Assembly (NCBI GenBank): GCA_964412395.1
Contig: CAYPOY010000090.1
Location: 1-16,930, forward strand
DNA: 16,930 nucleotides
Reading direction: 5' to 3'
Origin: CAYPOY01 sp964412395
GTDB lineage: Bacteria > Chloroflexota > Anaerolineae > B4-G1
In this document: piece after piece, positions 15,968 to 16,930 of the stretch
Position numbering within the stretch: position 1 is the first letter of the stretch
Layout: each line of letters starts with the position of its first letter
Notes under the pieces: model-generated
What the model saw: only the letters and a program-made list of their open reading frames with translations
The model's database searches: none
What the model was told of the DNA's origin: nothing
Made by a program: the position numbers and the translations under genes

Positions 15968-16930
15968 CTAATCGGGCCAGCCTGGCGGTAGCGCGATCAT
16001 GAACATCTCGACCTCGCCCGTGTCAAAACGACCCCAGTTGGTGCTAAAGAGGATTCGCGTAAAGTCGTGGTTGACGCTAGCGTGCGGCTCGGCCCAGTAG
16101 TAGTACTCCGACGGCTGGCTTTCGTCAACCAGCGAGTGGGTATGCGCCAACCGCACCACGCGCCCGTCCGGCTTGAGCTCGACGGCAAAGACCTGGTCGT
16201 CCATCCAGGTGTGAGTGGCTGCGTCGTCATCGTGGGTAGAGACCACTGCCCAGCCAGGCCGGTCGAAGGCGAGCCCTGAAAAGTGCAGGCCAATCGCTGT
16301 GTGGCCGAAATCTATCTCCCAGAGCGGGATCACCGCGCCGGTGGCCAGGTCCAGCATGGAGATGTAGTCGGTGTCAATGTCCTGGTAAATGACCACTTCG
16401 TTTCCCTGGACGTCCAGGGCCGGGTCGTAGTGTCCGATGATGCGCAGCAAACTCCGCCCGTTGGTCAGATCGCGGTCGTAGACCATCAGGCCGCAGGGAT
16501 GCGCGCCGTCGCCCAGGTGTCCGTGCTCGCAGTAGTGGTCAAAGGAGGCAAGGAAGTAGGTTCCCAAGGGGCTCATAGTCACGTGGTCAACGTCCTCCTC
16601 TATCCCCGGCACACCGCGCATATCGCGGATGGTAACCTGATCTGTTTGTCGGTCGTACACGACAAAGGCAACGGTGTTCCATTCTTCGTCCTCCGCCATG
16701 AGGCCCCAGCAGCGGCGATCGCGCGAGGGGCTGCCCTCGTAGCGTGTCCACACGGTGACCAGGTTTTGACCGGGGAAGTCGGCGGCAAAGTCGTGGACCT
16801 CAGTCTGCTCTCCGGTTCGCACATCGTAGGACATCAACCGGGTCTCGTCCGAGTAGTAGAGTACGCCTGGATCGTCCGCGTCCCAGCGCGGCTCCACTCC
16901 GAGGGGCAGTTCACCCAGCGGCAGGAGCGT
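15968..16930 (-). CDS. beta-propeller protein, C-terminal part
   Basis: The frame is open to the right edge, so only the last 320 residues are seen; GTG 16895-16897 is just an internal codon. Repeating motifs of about 50 residues (RWDADDPGVLYYSDETRLMSY, HVTMSPLGTYFLASFDHYC, GNEVVIYQDIDTDYISMLDL, and HASVNHDFTRILFSTNWG near the end) are typical of WD40/oligogalacturonate-lyase-like propellers. The HAS.N.D..RILFSTNWG ending is common in exported propellers. No catalytic residues can be named. It lies 95 bp upstream of the 995-residue lipoprotein on the same strand, so it may be the first gene of the exported-glycan cluster seen here. Confidence 0.6.
   Translation of the reverse strand, partial: TLLPLGELPLGVEPRWDADDPGVLYYSDETRLMSYDVRTGEQTEVHDFAADFPGQNLVTVWTRYEGSPSRDRRCWGLMAEDEEWNTVAFVVYDRQTDQVTIRDMRGVPGIEEDVDHVTMSPLGTYFLASFDHYCEHGHLGDGAHPCGLMVYDRDLTNGRSLLRIIGHYDPALDVQGNEVVIYQDIDTDYISMLDLATGAVIPLWEIDFGHTAIGLHFSGLAFDRPGWAVVSTHDDDAATHTWMDDQVFAVELKPDGRVVRLAHTHSLVDESQPSEYYYWAEPHASVNHDFTRILFSTNWGRFDTGEVEMFMIALPPGWPD

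Overview
The window looks like a piece of a free-living, GC-rich Gram-negative-type or monoderm environmental bacterium, most probably a member of the Chloroflexota (Anaerolineae-like). This rests on inference: large multi-domain secreted lipoproteins, recurrent YLPL-type segments in exported proteins, the pairing of a long GH13-like protein with a GH57 protein, and an abundance of short palindromic repeats and small toxin-antitoxin genes. No rRNA, tRNA, CRISPR array or intact transposase was recognised.

Layout. Positions 2-1930 hold the 3' part of a GH13-type (alpha-amylase superfamily) gene carrying three in-frame palindromic or tandem inserts. Positions 1931-4290 are an accessory patch: a decayed antitoxin remnant behind an intact promoter, a complete UPF0175/DUF3368 toxin-antitoxin pair, a DUF2283 gene preceded by what looks like the tail of a lost toxin, and two copies of a repeat of about 325 bp. 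Each copy is preceded by a 30- or 31-codon lipoprotein-leader reading frame and ends in a promoter-like -35/-10 pair that points into a toxin-antitoxin-type gene. Positions 4301-5679 hold a GH57 gene broken by a frameshift. Positions 5832-7034 (minus strand) hold a fosmidomycin-resistance-like MFS exporter with a clear promoter.

The rest (7416-16930) is a minus-strand series of exported proteins, read from right to left: a partial beta-propeller protein; a 995-residue lipoprotein joining a GH123-like (formerly DUF4091) module to a C-terminal domain of unknown function; a truncated lipoprotein; a TolB-like propeller lipoprotein; and a lipoprotein of about 1,083-1,090 residues with the order GH5 - GH114 - GH114. 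A truncated nucleotidyltransferase-type antitoxin gene (12456) is wedged between them on the plus strand. GH114 (endo-alpha-1,4-polygalactosaminidase) and GH123 (beta-N-acetylgalactosaminidase) families both act on galactosamine sugars, so these genes may form a cell-surface system that cuts an amino-sugar exopolysaccharide. That role is an inference.

The region shows much rearrangement. A 41-bp sequence occurs at 7212-7252 and, exactly inverted, at 11846-11886. These copies bracket a block of about 4.6 kb that contains the GH5-GH114-GH114 gene and the TolB-like gene. A fragment of a serine/alanine-glyoxylate-type aminotransferase lies just inside the left copy, and a lipoprotein gene is cut off at the right copy. 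The same lipoprotein leader is present at two loci, with a decayed third version at 15875-15940. In the block gene its expected ATG has become ATA. The TolB-like gene ends differently depending on the number of GGTA units in a four-unit tract.
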